64,000 nucleotides of DNA from Ashinkailepas kermadecensis (GCA_034440615.1 JAOTOM010003860.1:101001-165000), one strand, 5' to 3'; counted from the stretch's first letter, positions 22,105 through 34,012 are shown. Made by a program: numbers and translations. The notes: generated by a model from the sequence alone, not told the origin.

Positions 22105-23916
22105 TCAGGACGGTCGTCTATCCCACACGTCTCGGCTTACATGTGGGTACCTCATCACGGGCGACTCAGCGCGGGGACGGGACCTGGGACTCGCTTCGGT
22201 CGGTGGCGAAATAGGCATCCGCTTTCGGCTGGTAGGTGGTGCAAGTGGCTGGCTTGTGAATGGGGCAGGTGGAGGTGGACCCATTATTTCTCCAGAGGGG
22301 CCAAGTGGTGCGCGCGGTACCGACGGTGAGCGTTCTCGCACGCCGAGCCTCGCAGCCATGGAACATTTTCGCACCGCGCCTTTCCCACCGATGTTTGATG
22401 CCACACTGGTAGATCGTTCTGCTCGACCTCGTGCTGTCAGGTCCGGAGCTCCACTTCGCACAGGAATTATCAGTGACGGCAATGAGCTGGTCGATCGGAG
22501 AGGTAAAATAGTCGATGGGGGTGGTAAATTAGGGAATTCTGCGGGAGTTGTTTGAGTGGATGCCACCATGATCGGTTCAGTCACCGGAGTTGCGGTAGCG
22601 TCAGTTTGGCAGGCGATCGTGCGCTGCTCAGGACGACGTTGTTTTTGGGAACTGAACGAAGTTTCTGTCTGCACAACAGCAGGGCAAGCCGGTAAGACGT
22701 AGTCGGTTGCAACTCCAGTTACTGCCGCCGGGATTTCATCTTCTGAGTTTACCTGGATTATTGCCAGACCACATTCCTTTAGCAGGCCAATCAATTGGCG
22801 GGCTGTCATCTTATCCAGAACATCGCGTCCAGGAGGATCACAGCTCTGTGGTGCAGGTGTAGTAGGTGGCATGTCTGTTCGCTCCCGGGATGACTCGGGT
22901 TGAAGGGGATGGGTGGAGCTGGCCACCACGGCCGCATAAGAGCGAGGTGTAGTGGCCGTCTTGGTCCTTTCCCGAGCTTCTCGGAATGACACGCCCCTGT
23001 CACACTTCAATCTTATAATACTCTGCTCCCGTTTGAAAACCGGGCAGACTCGGTCACGAGCAGAATGATCGCCCTTGCAGTTTGGACAGCATACGGTTTC
23101 CGATGTGCAAGCGTCCACAGAATGATCCGAGGAGGCACATCGCAGACATCTCGGCTTTGATCGACAGAGGCGGCTGGTGTGTCCGTACCTGTGACAGGCG
23201 AAGCATCGCATCGGGATTGGTCGGTAAACGCGGACCCTGACCCTAACATGTCCGATTCTCACATGGGTAGGCTGTGTTTTGGAGTTAAAAGTAAGTACAA
23301 TGTTGTCTGTGTCGTATGAAACGCCGTCCCTTTTCGTTTTCAGTCTTCTAGCTTCCAGGACACCGAAAGCCGCTAGACCACGCACAATTTCTTCACTTGT
23401 CACACCTTGTAGGTCATGGCAAGTGATGACACCTCTGGAGCAGTTTTTAGAGTGGTGAGTTTTCACATTTAGGGGCACTGTCCTTTGTACGCGTCCACCA
23501 TCGATGGTGTACGTAAACGTAAAGAGTGTGGCTTTTAACGCCCGCCTAGCTTCCTCCGGATCCGAAAATTCAACTTCGATGCCACCATCAACCAATTTAT
23601 CGCACCGTACCACTGTACCGAATCGCTCAGTGCCCTCACACCGTTGAAAAGGGCTGAGGTCGGACAGTCTAAGCTCTGAACTCGACAGGATCAAGACAGT
23701 TGGGTCGACGAACTCGGGCTCTAATTCGGTTTCACGCTCAGGTGTCTTGTCAGGTCGCGTCACCCCGACGGGACGAGAATCCATAGAAGGGCAATCCGAG
23801 ACAGCGTCTAAAACTGGCCTCACGGAGGCGCGGAACTGGGATGTGGAAGACTGGAACGACGAATCGTCCGAGTCAAGACTAGGGCGAGGGTATAGTTGTG
23901 TGTCAGGTGAATCCAT
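22105..23916 (-). CDS. Gag-like ORF1 protein with three zinc knuckles (603 aa)
   Basis: Intact ORF from ATG 23916 to the stop at 22105. Residues 1-70 are acidic and Ser/Pro-rich. Residues about 72-230 form a domain like the RRM-type fold of Jockey/I-group ORF1 proteins (LSPFQRCEGTERFG, EVEFSDPEEARRALKA, VTSEEIVRGLAAFGV). Residues 238-291 hold three knuckles: CFACHRYGHTSRLC, CLRCASSDHSVDAC and CPNCKGDHSARDRVC. A Pro/Ser-rich tail follows. The role is to bind the element's RNA and chaperone it to DNA. The start is supported by the leader ending ccaatacacttccATGG, with no earlier ATG in frame. It is an element gene, not a host gene, although no disabling change is seen. Confidence 0.92.
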   Translation of the reverse strand: MDSPDTQLYPRPSLDSDDSSFQSSTSQFRASVRPVLDAVSDCPSMDSRPVGVTRPDKTPERETELEPEFVDPTVLILSSSELRLSDLSPFQRCEGTERFGTVVRCDKLVDGGIEVEFSDPEEARRALKATLFTFTYTIDGGRVQRTVPLNVKTHHSKNCSRGVITCHDLQGVTSEEIVRGLAAFGVLEARRLKTKRDGVSYDTDNIVLTFNSKTQPTHVRIGHVRVRVRVYRPIPMRCFACHRYGHTSRLCRSKPRCLRCASSDHSVDACTSETVCCPNCKGDHSARDRVCPVFKREQSIIRLKCDRGVSFREARERTKTATTPRSYAAVVASSTHPLQPESSRERTDMPPTTPAPQSCDPPGRDVLDKMTARQLIGLLKECGLAIIQVNSEDEIPAAVTGVATDYVLPACPAVVQTETSFSSQKQRRPEQRTIACQTDATATPVTEPIMVASTQTTPAEFPNLPPPSTILPLRSTSSLPSLIIPVRSGAPDLTARGRAERSTSVASNIGGKGAVRKCSMAARLGVRERSPSVPRAPLGPSGEIMGPPPPAPFTSQPLAPPTSRKRMPISPPTEASPRSRPRAESPVMRYPHVSRDVWDRRPS

Positions 23917-24550
23917 GGAAGTGTATTGGTTTCAACTCCTGGGGCGCCCCACCACGTAGGGGCCCTACTGGGGGGACGCCTGGGTCCCGCGGACGGGAGG
24001 ACGACAGGCGCCCGAGGAGCTATACGGGGCAGGCGGCGCCTTCGCCCGGCCGGGAGAGAGAGACTCACCACCCCGACCGGGATCCAGCACCGCCCACCCC
24101 TTGACCCCAGCCGGCCAGGCCGGCAGACACTGGGAACAATCCCAGGTCCCCGGCCCGAGGCGACCGGCCACTTGACCCGTATGGGGCCCTACGGGCCCGC
24201 CCGCCCCTCCGGGATATCGAGACCAAAGAGGCGTGTTAGTCCCCCGTCACAACTAGCACCGTGCGACGGGGGACCTCAACCTCCAGGACTCCGTCAACCC
24301 CGGGGGGCGGGCCGAGGGGGCGCGGCTACCCCGATAAAACGGAGCTGGTGGGCAGGACAGGGGAAGTTGTCCTACCTGCTCTTAGTGGGGAGAGTTGGTG
24401 TTGCAGGGCCAGGTGAAGGACATGGACGTTGAGATGGGATGGGCATTGGAATGGGAGCGTATGGATGGAAGGACGAGTGAGGCTGTGGTAACCCGAGAGA
24501 GCGCCATTTCTCTAGCCAGCCGAGCAACGAGGCTGACCCCACTGCGGGGC
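23917..24550 (-). promoter_or_regulatory. 5' leader / internal promoter region of the ORF1-only element
   Basis: 634 nt of GC-rich sequence between the target duplication and the ORF1 start. Non-LTR elements carry an internal promoter in this position; no specific site can be named from sequence alone. Confidence 0.45.
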
Positions 24551-24564
24551 CACATTTATACTAG
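24551..24564. repeat. Target-site duplication, right
   Basis: Exact copy of 21886-21899 directly outside the element's 5' end. Confidence 0.9.
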
Positions 24565-25644
24565 AGTTGCACTGTGGTTCTTTGATTGTTACCATATTTA
24601 ACATCAATTTCATTAATATTGCCTACAGTAGGAAATTATAAAGGGTGAACGTAACACAATCAAGGTAAGACATACAATTTGTAAGTGCAAGTTCCTTGCC
24701 TTGATATTGCATAGCCATGTATTATATATGTCCTGGATTCTACCTGCCATACACTTCAACATAAAACATGTATTTTGAGCATTGAGAAATACAAAATTAC
24801 TGCCACGATACATACATTGCTTGACTACAGTATGGAATATAACGTAAAAATTTCCACATTTAAATGGATTTTCACAATTTGGTATAGCACACAGATATCC
24901 AACATTTTGAGTGAGATTCCTGGGTATTATCGGTGCTGGCATCCAACATAACAAAATACTTATTTCCATAATTTATTATGGATACAATAATGAAGTCTGC
25001 ACCCTATTACATCAACGTCAAGTGCGAGAACGCCGCTCAGAATCTCAGAATCCCCGAGAGGATTAGACGCTCGTGATGCGACCTGACATGGTGATACGAG
25101 GAGTGATATGAAGAGTGATGATGTGACGAGTAACGAGCGATGCTTGTCATGTGACCTGAGAAGGCAAATGACGAGCATGGCAACTGACCCGAGTGGATCT
25201 TCAGCTGGGTAACTGCGTAGAAGCATTGACAGCACGCTAAACATTGAATTCAAATTATGTCGTTGAACAGAAATGGTTCGGTAAGATGGTGGACTCATGG
25301 TATATATGGTATATGGTATAACAATCTCTGCTTAGCAAAGACACTGATCCCAGAATCAATGCAATGAAGACATTTGGATTAAAAGTACTAACGCACCGAA
25401 TTACAACGGAGACTACTACCAAGACTTTTAATCGTCCAGTGATGTGTACGTCTAGGCTGAGATTTAAGAACCCCGATGCTAATGAGATGAATTTAGGCCA
25501 ATTGCGGGGTGTATGTTTCGGAACACTACTTGTGGCGGAAGCAGTTAAATGGGCATAGGAAAGTCGAGTTTGTGCGATATACTCCATACACGTCATTGTT
25601 AAGGTATACAATCAATGGGGCATACGCAGTGGCGTACCGAATGG
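24565..25644. other. Unassigned A/T-rich interval
   Basis: No gene, RNA or repeat is recognised. A small gtatatggtatatggtata repeat lies at 25298-25320. Confidence 0.5.
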
Positions 25645-27500
25645 AGGGGGCATTGGAGCAGTACCCCTCACAATGAGAGGTTGTGGACCCCAATAATCGC
25701 GCCAGGGTTCGGAAAAATAGCGCCAGGCTCTCTAAAAATCCTGCTGGTGTCTCCAACAATTGCATCGGGGACCACAAAACTCACTTTGGGGCCCCAAAAA
25801 GTTGCGCAGGGGTCCCTGGAGGTGACGTTTGGGCCTCCAAAAATCCCACCAAGGCGTCTGAAAATCACATTGGGGCCTCAAAAATCGCTCCGCGACTCTG
25901 AAAATGACGCTGATGGCTCCAAAATGTGGGACAGAGCCACTGCAAATTCCCCTGGGACTCCAAAAAGTCGCGCCGGGACCCCGATAGGTCGCGCCAGGGC
26001 CCCATGAAACATCACGCTAGGGCCTTAAAAGGTTGGGTCCGGCCCCTTGAAATCACGCTATGGGGCAAAAAGGCTGGAAATCACGCCGGGGCTCCCGAAA
26101 ACGACGCTGGGTCCAAAAAGACTCTCCGGGCTCTCAAAATCACGCTGGGTCCCAAAAGGTCGGGCTGGGGCACGTAATAATCGCGCTGGGGCCACAAAAC
26201 GTTGGAACGGGTCCCATGAAAACTACGCTGGGAGCACAAAAAGTCGTGCCGTGGTTCTTGACAATCACAACAGGGACTCAAAACGTTGGGCCGGGGCCAC
26301 TAAAAATCACGCTGAGCCTGAAGGTACCAAAACGTCGCGCCCGGGCACCTGAAAATCACGCTAAGGGCTCGACCTCATCGGATCTCATCGGGGCCCCAAA
26401 AGTCTCACCGGGAACACCCAATAAATGAAGCTGGGGCAACGAAAGAAAACAGTTTGGGCATACAAAATCACTTTGGGGTCTCAGCAATCGATCCAAAAGA
26501 AGCTAAAACGGGTTGGGCCCCCAAAGACGTGTCGAGGCCACTAGAACTCGCGATAGGCATCCCAACAAATGAAGACAGGGTTCAGAATTCGCACTTAGGC
26601 CTAAAAACTTCGCACTGCTGGCCTTGGAAATCGCATCATGGGCCCAAAATGTCGCGCCGGGGCCACACAAGTCACAGCTGCCCTCCCAAAAATCAATTCC
26701 TACCCGGAATGTTACTCTACGGCCACAACATTGCGTGAAAGACACAAAAAAACGCGCCTGGCCCCTGAAAAGAAGGGCGTTGGAGCACCGAAGAAAAATG
26801 CACTGGGAAACCGAATAATCGTACCGGGGCCCAAAATATCGCGCAAGATGCTCACCAAAATACAAATCGACCTAAATAAATCACAAGGGGACTCCATTGA
26901 GTCGACCCGAGCACCGGACAATTCATTACAGGCCCCGAAAGAAAGTTCTCCCTAGGGCCTTTCTACTCTGAAGGGTGCCATCGGCTGGACAAAAAACTCG
27001 TTGAGCCGCCGCAGTGGCATACCGAAGAGGAAAATTCCCCCTCCATCCTGAAGAGGTGGGTTTCCAAGAACCCACGATCCGCGTCGAGGTCCTCAAAAAT
27101 GATTATGGGGGCCCATAAATTCGCGTTGGGCCCCCAGAATTAGAGGTTATAAATAAATACAATGGGCACCAACAAACTTGCACCGAACCCGAAAATTTGC
27201 GCCGGGGGCGCCAAATTCGCGCTGGAGTGCAGACAAGTACAACGCGCTCCGCGAACTACCACTAAGCCCCCAAAATATCGCACTTTGAACCCAAAATTCC
27301 TGTCAGTAATCCCATAAATCATGGTCGGGGCATTAAAAATTCCCCTCCGGGCTCCAAATAATTGGCGTCGGTTGTCCCAACTAAGCACAGCGTGACCCCA
27401 AAATCGCATCGAAACCCGACAACGATCAAGCCGGAGCCCTCCAAAATAAAGAGAGATTCATAAAAATAAATGTCCCAGCCAAGAAAATCGCTCCTTAACT
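25645..27500 (+). repeat. Degenerate 21-bp repeat field, copy 2
   Basis: Same unit (GGGGCC then aaaatc, cgc, ctgg) and same landmarks as 12300-14650, in the same orientation. Examples: caattcctacccggaatgtt, tcacaaggggactccattga, gaaagttctccctagggcc, gtgccatcggctgg. It ends about 70 bp before the inverted BglII element. Confidence 0.82.
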
Positions 27501-27571
27501 CAAACATGCCACCCAGATGCCTTAACAATACAGGAATGTCAGGAAAAAACAAACACCCAGATGCAGGAAAT

Positions 27572-28745
27572 TTGGCGCGCCACACATACTGCGCCTTCTT
27601 TATCCCTCCCCTAGACAGCTGGCATTGCCGGGGGATGACCAGCCGACATATTGCAGGCGGATAAAACGCAAATATTTGCAAGAGTATCACAGTACAATAA
27701 ACATTTTAAGCTAGCCGTGAAATCAGATACAAATAGGTCTCAACGTGTGTTCTTCCGCTCCATCCGCCACTGCATCGCATATCAGTTTCCTGCCGGACGT
27801 CGGCCGTTTGCCGAGCTATGGAAAGCTAACACCGCCAGCACACAACGGGAGCGTATTCAATGGCATCATCCTGCCATCTAGCGAGAAATAGTGTCACCTA
27901 TGCTTCAACGTTCAAACTCATGACATCTACTCCCTTCTTTCCGTTGCGATAATACCTAGACTGTGCTGCTACCTAGCGATAGCTAGCTGAACTTATGCTT
28001 CTTGAAATTATAATATAGAGTAGATCTTGTGAACATTTTCTCCGAGTAGATCTTGTGAACACTTTCTCCAAGTAGATCTTCTGAACAATCCGAATCGGGA
28101 GTAGATCTTCTGAACATTCCGGGCCAAGAGTAGATCTTCTGAACATTTAGTCCCGAGAGTAGATCTTGTGAACACTTCCATCCTCCGAGTAGATCTTCGG
28201 AACATTTCCAGCAGTAGATCTTCTGAACACTTGAGGTCTATTTGTAGATTTTCTGAACATTCAGACCCGGGAGTAGATCTTGTGAACATCTCCAAATATT
28301 AGTGGATCTTGTGAACACTTTCCTCTTCGAGTAGATCTTCTGAACAATTCAGACCTAGGAGTAGATCTTGTGAACATTTCCAGCTTTCAGTAGATTTTCT
28401 GAACATTTGCATTCGGGAGTAGATCTTCTGAACACTTGAGGCCTATTTGTAGATCTTCTGAACAATCAGACCTGGGAGTAGATCTTGTGAACATCTCCAA
28501 GTATTAGTAGATCTTGTGAACAGTTTCTTCTTCGAGTAGATCTTCTGAACAATTCAGTCCTGGGAGTAGATCTTGTGAACATTTCCTCCTCAAAGTAGAT
28601 CTTCTGAAAATAGATCTCCTGAAAGTAGATCTTCTGAAAATAGATCTTCTGAAAGTAGATCTTCTGAAAATAGATCTCCTGAACGTAGATCTTCTGAAAA
28701 TAGATCTTCTGAAAGTAGATCTTATGAGCCTCACCCCTTCAGGTA
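27572..28745 (-). mobile_element. BglII-minisatellite element, copy 2 (inverted)
   Basis: Read on the minus strand it repeats copy 1 (8600-9775) in full: the tight 15-18-bp AGATCT array at 28730-28600, the 29-30-bp spaced array to 28020, then the unique tail with aagcataagttcagctagc, cgctagatggcaggatgatg, ggaaactgatatg and a final ggcgcgccaaattt near 27572. Several spacers recur in the same order as in copy 1 (cggaggatggaagtg, ctcgggact, cttggcccggaatg). Confidence 0.8.
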
Positions 28746-28989
28746 CCGACGCGACGGCCGGCGGAGACGTCACGATTGTGTCGTGACACGACCTCGCCTG
28801 TGCAGCCGAGTGGTCTGGCTTGGCTGTTCAATACTGCATCTGCATGATTCAGTGGAAAGCCACCGACCTTCAAGCGGTAACCTAGACGTTAGTAGAACAG
28901 CGAAGCTAAGGGGTCTTGGATTTATTTCCGGAATTAGTTATGAGCCATTGATCATGAGCCATTTGCAGCGTGAGCTGCTATACTGACAC
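28746..28989. other. Unassigned interval
   Basis: Nothing recognised; short flank between two repeats. Confidence 0.4.
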
Positions 28990-29130
28990 TCACCTATAAA
29001 TTGTGGGTCCCTCTTAGCACCCATATCCATACTGTGAGCCGCCCCTGACGCCAACCTCTACACTTTGAGCCCCTCTTAGCACCTATCTCCATACTGTGAG
29101 CCGCCACTAACACCCACCTCTACACTGTGA
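28990..29130. repeat. 62-bp minisatellite, left fragment
   Basis: Two diverged copies of the 29660-30150 unit (ccatactgtgagccgcc and ctctacactgtgagcc), separated from the main array by about 530 bp. Confidence 0.8.
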
Positions 29131-29659
29131 GCCATAGGTGCACAAACCTGCCAACTCGCCTACCAGCGTAGGTGACAGATATTGGCTGAAACTGTGCCGT
29201 TGTTGTGACAGATAATCATTATTCGAAGAAGGAAAAATATTCACCACATAAAAAAGATATATAACCTCAGGAAAGACATTTTAAAGCAAAAACATTTCAT
29301 GTACAGTTTATTTTTGGTTATTTCACAAACTATTCGCTTATATTTCGGTAAGTTATCAATGCAATTTCGGAACAAGACATTTGGCAGCGCTAACTCTTTT
29401 GGGACAGATCCTGGTGCACAATATCGGTTGCACGCAGCCAGCTCCATTAGGCAGAACCATGGCGCAGCAGGCTGTCACAGATACGCCGTGACAGTTGATA
29501 GGGTTCGATTGCGGTGATCTGTGCTATTAGAGACCTGTGCTATGCCGTTTTGGGGGACCTGTGCTATTGGAGTAGGGTAGGTAAAATCCGAAAGTTTCGA
29601 AATGTAACAGATTTATGGGTTTCAATGCTTGTAGGTGACATTTTTGACGTTTTGTGCAT
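29131..29659. other. Segment splitting the 62-bp array
   Basis: About 530 bp of unrelated A/T-rich sequence lie between array pieces and may be an insertion. No TIR or target duplication was found. No gene is supported. Confidence 0.4.
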
Positions 29660-30150
29660 CTCTGCTGTGAGCCCCTCTTGAAACTCACCTCCATACTGTT
29701 AGCCGCCACTAACACCCACATCTACACTGTGAGCCTATTTTAGTACCAACCTCCATACTGTTAGCCGCCACTAACACCCACATCTACACTGTGAGCCTAT
29801 CTTAGTACCAACCTCCATACTGTTAGCCGCCACTAACACCCACATCTACACTGTGAGCCTATCTTAGTACCAACCTCCATACTGTTAGCCGCCACTAACA
29901 CCCACATCTACACTGTGAGCCTATCTTAGTACCAACCTCCATATTGTTAGCCGCCACTAACACCCATATCTACACTGTGAGCCTATCTTAGTACCAACCT
30001 CCATACTGTTAGCCGCCACTAACACCCATATCTACACTGTGAGCCTATCTTAGTACCAACCTCCATACTGTTAGCCGCCACTAACACCCATATCTACACT
30101 GTGAGCCTATCTTAGTACCAACCTCCATACTGTGAGCCGCCCCTACGACT
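29660..30150. repeat. 62-bp tandem repeat, about 7.5 copies
   Basis: agccgccact starts at 29701, 29763, 29825, 29887, 29949, 30011 and 30073, exactly 62 bp apart and nearly identical, so recently amplified. Confidence 0.95.
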
Positions 30151-32465
30151 TACCCAGAGGTGTTGTTTTGCATACTTTTGGAGGGGCATGTGCCCCCCCC
30201 CCAGTGTTCAATTTGTCCTCTCCAATAGTGAAATAACCCCACCCCCCAATATGAAATGAAAATTACCACGCAGCAAAAAGCATACAACTGCGGGCTGCGA
30301 TCTGAGCGGAAACGCCGATGGAACGCTGATGGCCCCGTCGATGGTCCCGCCGATGGTCTCACGGATGGTTCCTCTGAGGATTGGTGTGTGGGGTGCACTC
30401 GGGCCTTCCCAAAGGGCCTTTCCAAGAATAATTCGATGGAATGCATTTGAGCGCACTGAAAGGGTGCCTTTTACTCTGAGAGGGGCGCATCTGGCTGAGA
30501 AATTCGTTGGGGATGCACTCGAGCTTTTCCGGAGTGGAGCCTTTTCCCCGCCGAATGGGCGCCAATTTCCACGGGGGAATATGCCTTCAGTGTGACCCCT
30601 GCATCTGCCACTGCCTCCAAGTACTTTCGCAGTGGCGCCCCTCTGATGAAATGGTGCCCCTTCAGACAAGTGCCCCCATGAAAATTCCTGAATCTGCCCC
30701 TGGCGGAAGTCCCTGGCGCTGGCATGGACGCCGCGCTACAGACGCTAAAATATACGAAATCATTCCCTCCCAGCAATAATGTGTTGAAAAATGAGTCTTA
30801 CTTTTGATCCACTTTGGCTTTCCTTACTATATGTCCCATTGGAGTCAGTCCCCCAAAAGATGTGTGTCTGTGCCAATGGCCGGGGACATGGGGCTGCCAC
30901 TGAATGACAGAGCAGCGGGAGATCAGTGTATTCCTATTTTGACGACAGCGAAAGCTACCCCAAACATGAACATTGCATCATAGCAATGCACATTTCTTCA
31001 CATCTGCGCATGTCATGTGACACAACTTGACGCGAGGTGACCAAGGAGCACCAAAGGATGGCTGCAGATTCCGCCACCGCATATGGGTCGAAATTGTCTT
31101 TTTTTCGGAGTTTGAAAAGTTCAAAATAAATGTCAGCCCCAGAGCTTCGGGGTTCTGAGCTCCCGCAGTGATTCAACCAACCCAATCTCCATCCGCTCCA
31201 CCAACCCAATCTCCATCCGCTCAACCAGATCCTTTTTCCCGAGGAAAAGACCACCCAGACTCATTCCATGTCTCAACAAAAAAAATCGACGAGCATCGCA
31301 CATCCTTAACCCCAGTCAAGAAACACACGCGTGCGTGCATGATGGTGACACGTGGTGATGCGCGTGGTTGCTTGCATTGAATGCGTCCGATGTATCTCCT
31401 ACTTATGATGCTGGTTAACCAATGGTCACAGTGGACTTACAGTCTTGGACAGCCTGGGACGATACATTCTTGCAAACTGTGATTCCATCTCATGAAATGG
31501 TGTTGAAGGCATAAACTAAGTCCACAGGTATTATCAACTTTGACAGTATATACCCTTGGGAAAACAACTTCCTTGATCACCTTAAATGCTGCAGAAACAG
31601 GTAAAAATGCATATCATGTATACATGCACATGCTATTACCGCTGTTACCTGCCACAATAGTAGCCCGCCCCGTCTAGGGGAGGGGGGCATTTTACACCCC
31701 TTAAGGCTTTTCGCGGATAGTGAAAAACGGCGTGCGGTAGCTCGCCGAAATTTTGTATGCATTTTCCCACATCAATTTGGCATGTTATGGGAACATTTTG
31801 AGGTCAGGTCATTACGATGAACGAGTTAGTCAAGGTCAAGTCAGGTCATCTCCAAAAAAATAACCAGTCGTCACGCTCTAACGGATAATGATATTTGTAA
31901 GAAACTTTCAGCGTTTAGGGAGGCAATAAAACGCACCAGATAAAATTCAGATTTTGTTCGTTTTTGATGACTTATTAGTTTTGCATATGTGCCCATTACG
32001 GCTAAAATCGAAGATTTACTTAAACACTTTTTATGAGGGCAAGCTTTTACGAAGGCAAAGTAAAGTTTCCCGGTCCATTCTACCCAGTAGAAAAATAAAA
32101 ATGCAAGAAAACTTTAAACTCAACATTTTGAAACTTTCCAAAACTGTAATTATTATGTTTTCGGTGGAAAACATTTTAGGGCCCTGGTCGATGTCGTCAT
32201 CTTTTCCTAATTCAAAATAATTTTCTTGTTTTTAAAATCTCCCCCAAAATGATCTCCAAAAGTCAAAAATATGATGTCAGTCGTGATCACATAGACCCCC
32301 TAGTCACGTCACTTATTGTGGGAGACAAATTTGGGAGTGATTTCTGTCCCTGTGCATGCCGAACAAAGATTGCGTCTCTGGCGTTCACACGCACGAAGCG
32401 TGAAAGTCGTGCAGCTGCGATCCGCTGTGCAGGCAGTCCACTTGGATCGGTGTGACGCCAGGCTC
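30151..32465. other. Unassigned interval with G-run hairpin and AGGTCA cluster
   Basis: A G/C palindrome (ggggcatgtgcccc, 30182-30195) opens a GC-rich 600 bp with a 153-aa minus ORF lacking any family signature. Direct AGGTCA words (gaggtcaggtcatt, caaggtcaagtcaggtcatc) lie at 31800-31855. Two copies of ccaacccaatctccatccgctc lie at 31177-31225. The rest is A/T-rich. Confidence 0.45.
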
Positions 32466-32466
32466 G

Positions 32467-33416
32467 TGAGCCAGTTCACGCTGGTCGTCATGCTGGTCAT
32501 GCTGGTCGTCATGCTGGCCATGCTGGTCAGTTCACGCTGGTCGTCATGCTGGCCATGCTGGTCAGTTCATGCTGGTCGTCATGCTGGTCATGCTGGTCAG
32601 TTCACGCTGGTCGTCATGCTGGTCATGCTGGTCATGCTGGTCAGTTCATGCTGGTCGTCATGCTGGCCATGCTGGTCAGTTCATGCTGGTCGTCATGCTG
32701 GTCAGTTCATGCTGGTCGTCATGCTGGTCATGCTGGTCATGCTGGTCGTCATGCTGGTCATGCTGGTCATGCTGGTCAGTTCATGCTGGTCGTCATGCTG
32801 GTCATGCTGGTCAGTTCATGCTGGTCGTCATGCTGGCCATGCTGGTCAGTTCACGCTGGTCGTCATGCTGGCCATGCTGGTCAGTTCATGCTGGTCAGGT
32901 CATGCTGGTCGTCATGCTGGCCATGCTGGTCAGTTCATGCTGGTCGTCATGCTGGTCATGCTGGTCAGTTCATGCTGGTCGTCATGCTGGTCAGTTCATG
33001 CTGGTCGTCATGCTGGTCATGCTGGTCATGCTGGTCATGCTGGTCATGCTGGCCATGCTGGTCAGTTCACGCTGGTCGTCATGCTGGTCATGCTGGTCAG
33101 TTCACGCTGGTCGTCATGCTGGCCATGCTGGTCAGTTCATGCTGGTCATGCTGGTCAGTTCATGCTGGTCGTCATGCTGGTCAGTTCATGCTGGTCGTCA
33201 TGCTGGTCATGCTGGTCATGCTGGTCGTCATGCTGGTCATGCTGGTCAGTTCATGCTGGTCGTCATGCTGGTCATGCTGGTCAGTTCATGCTGGTCGTCA
33301 TGCTGGCCATGCTGGTCAGTTCATGCTGGTCGTCATGCTGGTCATGCTGGTCAGTTCATGCTGGTCGTCATGCTGGCCATGCTGGTCAGTTCATGCTGGT
33401 CGTCATGCATGCTGGC
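32467..33416. repeat. 9/12/15-bp compound minisatellite (tcatgctgg type), about 950 bp
   Basis: Built from tcatgctgg and tcgtcatgctggtcagt blocks. Unit lengths are multiples of three and lack stops, which is why ORFs of 292-419 aa run through in several frames. It is not a gene. Confidence 0.95.
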
Positions 33417-34012
33417 CGTGCTGAGAACGGCCGGTCGTCACTCCACGCCCTGTTGGCGGCTGGTGGGTTGGACACGGTCACATGTGATGGTCGGCTTCAG
33501 AGCTGTCACGCCGTGGTGGATAATATGCGACCGCCGAGACTGGCCCTGGTTCATGGCGGTTCTCCATCCAGCTGACGAACTGTACCTCTGATTAATGACC
33601 TAAATTCCTGTCTAGACGGGAAGCTGCACACCACATCAACTCATCACACGCTTCGTCCAACGGCCTATCCTAGTCGTCGTTCTCTCCACTCTCTACACTT
33701 TATTCTCGCCGTCACATTGTCTCCAAATAGCCGGAGAAACTTGGCCGAAGAAACTTTAACCCAAACGTCAAGCACCAAACCGAGAAGCTGCCATCGGATT
33801 AGAGGTACAGCTGGGACTTCACGGGACGTCCGGTACTCGCGAAGTGCTCTAGCCATCGCCCGCCAGGGCGAGCCGCGCGTGTTTCCGGTGAGTCAGATGA
33901 TTCCGATGGACGTCAGCGCTGCACGAAACGAGCGTGCCTCACCTCCGACCCGACCTTGCTCTGCAGCCGGCCTTACTTTCGCCGGCACGTCGACGGACCG
34001 ATCCATGGAACT
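33417..34012. other. Unassigned GC-rich interval
   Basis: Holds a possible donor (gtttccg|gtgagt at 33892), but no convincing exon. A 162-aa + ORF extends into the next repeat and is not recognised. Confidence 0.4.

Larger units (their letters stand above)
21900..24550 (-). mobile_element. ORF1-only (half-LINE-like) non-LTR retrotransposon, 2.65 kb
   Basis: The element lies between 14-bp direct repeats. On the minus strand it has a GC-rich 5' leader of about 634 nt, an intact 603-codon gag-like ORF, a 3' UTR of about 205 nt with an AATAAA signal, a GGGCGC..GCGCCC hairpin (21955-21923) and a 3' end of AACTAACTAA. ORF2 (endonuclease and RT) is wholly absent, with no remnant between the ORF1 stop and the 3' end. 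It must have moved by an RT supplied by another element. An open ORF1 and a perfect target duplication point to a young insertion. It could be a one-off internal deletion or a family of such elements. Confidence 0.87.

Noticed and set aside
22105..23916. 603-aa ORF as a host zinc-knuckle (CNBP-like) gene
   Set aside because: Three gag-type knuckles, flanking target duplications and an element-like 3' end show it is retrotransposon ORF1.
30208..30669. 153-codon minus ORF
   Set aside because: No recognisable motif; GC-rich repeat-like context and no splice or promoter support.
32316..33591. Forward ORFs of 292-419 codons in all three frames
   Set aside because: They run over the tcatgctgg minisatellite, whose units lack stops in every frame; composition is purely repeat-driven.
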